Under the pieces are notes generated by a model. That model made no database searches. It had not been told where the DNA came from and was given only the letters and a program-made list of their open reading frames with translations. DNA of 5,459 bases, from positions 1 to 5,459 of the forward strand of contig JADFPK010000138.1 of assembly GCA_022562375.1 (NCBI GenBank), written 5' to 3'. The stretch is from Pseudomonadota bacterium (GTDB lineage Bacteria; Pseudomonadota; Alphaproteobacteria; SMXQ01). The translations under genes and the position numbers were made by a program. Each line of letters begins with the position of its first letter. The stretch's first letter is position 1. Positions 4,483-5,459 of this stretch are shown piece after piece.

Positions 4483-5459
4483 ATGGGCGCGGATCGAGGC
4501 AACGAAACGGTGATCGAGGCCGCGGTCCTGGTGGTCGGCGCCGGGCCGACGGGGCTCGTGGCGGCGAATTTGCTCGGCCAGGCCGGCATCGGCACGGTGC
4601 TGGTCGAGCGCAACGAGGGCACCGTCGAAGAGCCCCGCGCCGTCTCCATCGACGACGAGGGCCTGCGCACCATCCAGGCCACCGGCCTGATCGGCGAGGT
4701 CGCCGGCGGCATCGGCCCGGGCTACGGCTATCACTACTTCTCCGCCTCGGGCCGGTGCTTCGCCCGGGTGTTGCCGAGCACCCGCGAATACGGCTATCCC
4801 CGCCGCTCGCCCTTCCGCCAGCCCTTGCTGGAGGCCGCCTTGCGCCAGGGCCTCGGGCGCTTCGCCCATGTCCGTGTCCTCTTCGGCCACACCCTCGAGG
4901 GCTTCGATCAGGACCGCGACGGGGTCACCGCCCGGATCCGCGCCCCCGGCGGCGGCGCCGTCCGGGTGCGGGCGGGCTACCTTCTGGGCTGCGACGGCGG
5001 CTCCTCGACGGTGCGCCGGTTGCTCGGCATCGCCATGGCGGGGTCGTCGTTCGAGGAGCGCTGGCTGGTCCTCGACATGACCGGGCGTGAGGACGCAGAC
5101 CGCCACACCCGCGTCCATTGCGATCCCGCCCGCCCGGCGATCACCCTGCCGGGGCCGGCGGGCACCCGGCGCTGGGAGTTCCTGCTGCGGCCGGACGAGA
5201 GCGACGCGGAGATGCTGGAACCGGCCGCCGTCGGCGCCCTGCTCGGGCGCTTCGGCGGCGGCGATCAGGCCGGCGGCATCGTCCGCAAGCTGGTCTATAC
5301 CTTCCACGCCCGCATGGCCGAACGCTGGCGCGCCGGACGGGTGTTCCTGCTCGGCGACGCGGCGCATCTGACGCCGCCCTTCGCCGGCCAGGGCATGAAC
5401 ACCGGCCTCAGGGACGCCGACAATCTCGCCTGGAAGCTGGCCGCGGTGATCGAGGGGCG
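4483..5459 (+). CDS. MhpA-like FAD-dependent aromatic hydroxylase (3-(3-hydroxyphenyl)propionate hydroxylase family), N-terminal part
   Basis: The gene runs off the right edge; 325 codons are visible of a family usually about 500-600 residues long. It is a class A flavoprotein monooxygenase, which uses NAD(P)H and O2 to hydroxylate a phenolic ring in the cytoplasm. The FAD-binding motif VLVVGAGPTGLVAANLL has G-x-G-x-x-G at 19-24. PRAVSIDDEGLRTIQATGL at 51-69 is typical of the MhpA branch. The DG motif LLGCDGGSSTVRRLLG has Asp171-Gly172, and the GD motif VFLLGDAAHLTPPFAGQGMN has Gly291-Asp292. All three hallmarks are intact. The ATG at 4483 is the first start after an in-frame stop at 4444-4446 but has a poor Shine-Dalgarno. 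A GTG at 4510, 10 nt after GAGG (4496-4499), would begin five residues before the FAD motif and is equally plausible. Substrate is unknown: related enzymes act on hydroxyphenylpropionate, resorcinol, pentachlorophenol or polyketides. The family is sure; true MhpA function is not. Confidence 0.93.
   Translation, partial: MGADRGNETVIEAAVLVVGAGPTGLVAANLLGQAGIGTVLVERNEGTVEEPRAVSIDDEGLRTIQATGLIGEVAGGIGPGYGYHYFSASGRCFARVLPSTREYGYPRRSPFRQPLLEAALRQGLGRFAHVRVLFGHTLEGFDQDRDGVTARIRAPGGGAVRVRAGYLLGCDGGSSTVRRLLGIAMAGSSFEERWLVLDMTGREDADRHTRVHCDPARPAITLPGPAGTRRWEFLLRPDESDAEMLEPAAVGALLGRFGGGDQAGGIVRKLVYTFHARMAERWRAGRVFLLGDAAHLTPPFAGQGMNTGLRDADNLAWKLAAVIEG

Noticed and set aside
3865..5367. A 500-codon open frame on the minus strand opposite the DUF302 and MhpA-like genes
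   Set aside because: It is low-complexity in Ala, Gly, Arg and Asp and lies wholly antisense to two genes with clear motifs. Such long antisense frames are expected where GC-ending codons dominate.

Overview
The window looks like chromosomal DNA from a GC-rich proteobacterium. An alphaproteobacterium of the Rhodospirillales type is my best guess, based on high GC, GC-ending codons, GTG starts, TTGAC-type promoter candidates and the mix of gene families. This assignment is inference; there is no rRNA or other marker gene here. There are five protein genes, two of them cut by the window edges. I see no tRNA, rRNA, CRISPR array or insertion sequence.

Left part (1-2191, + strand): the C-terminal part of a dipeptide/oligopeptide-type ABC importer ATPase (DppF/OppF family with oligo_HPY tail) is followed 42 nt later by a complete, signal-peptide-less alkaline-phosphatase-superfamily hydrolase. 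The latter belongs to the formylglycine sulfatase / phosphonate monoester hydrolase group and has the C-G-P-S-R nucleophile motif. They look like the end of one uptake-and-cleave operon: the transporter brings a solute into the cytoplasm and the hydrolase cuts an ester there. The substrate cannot be named from sequence.

Middle (2192-3559): a non-coding stretch holds an exact 15-bp tandem duplication and two strong hairpins, one of them terminator-like. It separates the sulfatase from a convergent minus-strand gene for an exported amidohydrolase_2-type TIM-barrel protein. That protein carries H-S-Q where the family's first metal-binding motif is normally H-x-H.

Right part (3560-5459): a 350-nt divergent intergenic region contains a perfect 7-bp dyad with arms two helical turns apart. 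Next come a small exported DUF302 protein (GTG start, strong Shine-Dalgarno) and the first ~325 codons of an MhpA-like FAD-dependent aromatic hydroxylase. Base composition rises visibly at about 3880, so the catabolic genes on the left may have a different history from the genes on the right.

Nothing here is a clear undescribed system. The items most worth a second look are the transporter plus PMH-like hydrolase pairing, the altered metal motif of the exported amidohydrolase, and the operator-like dyad.
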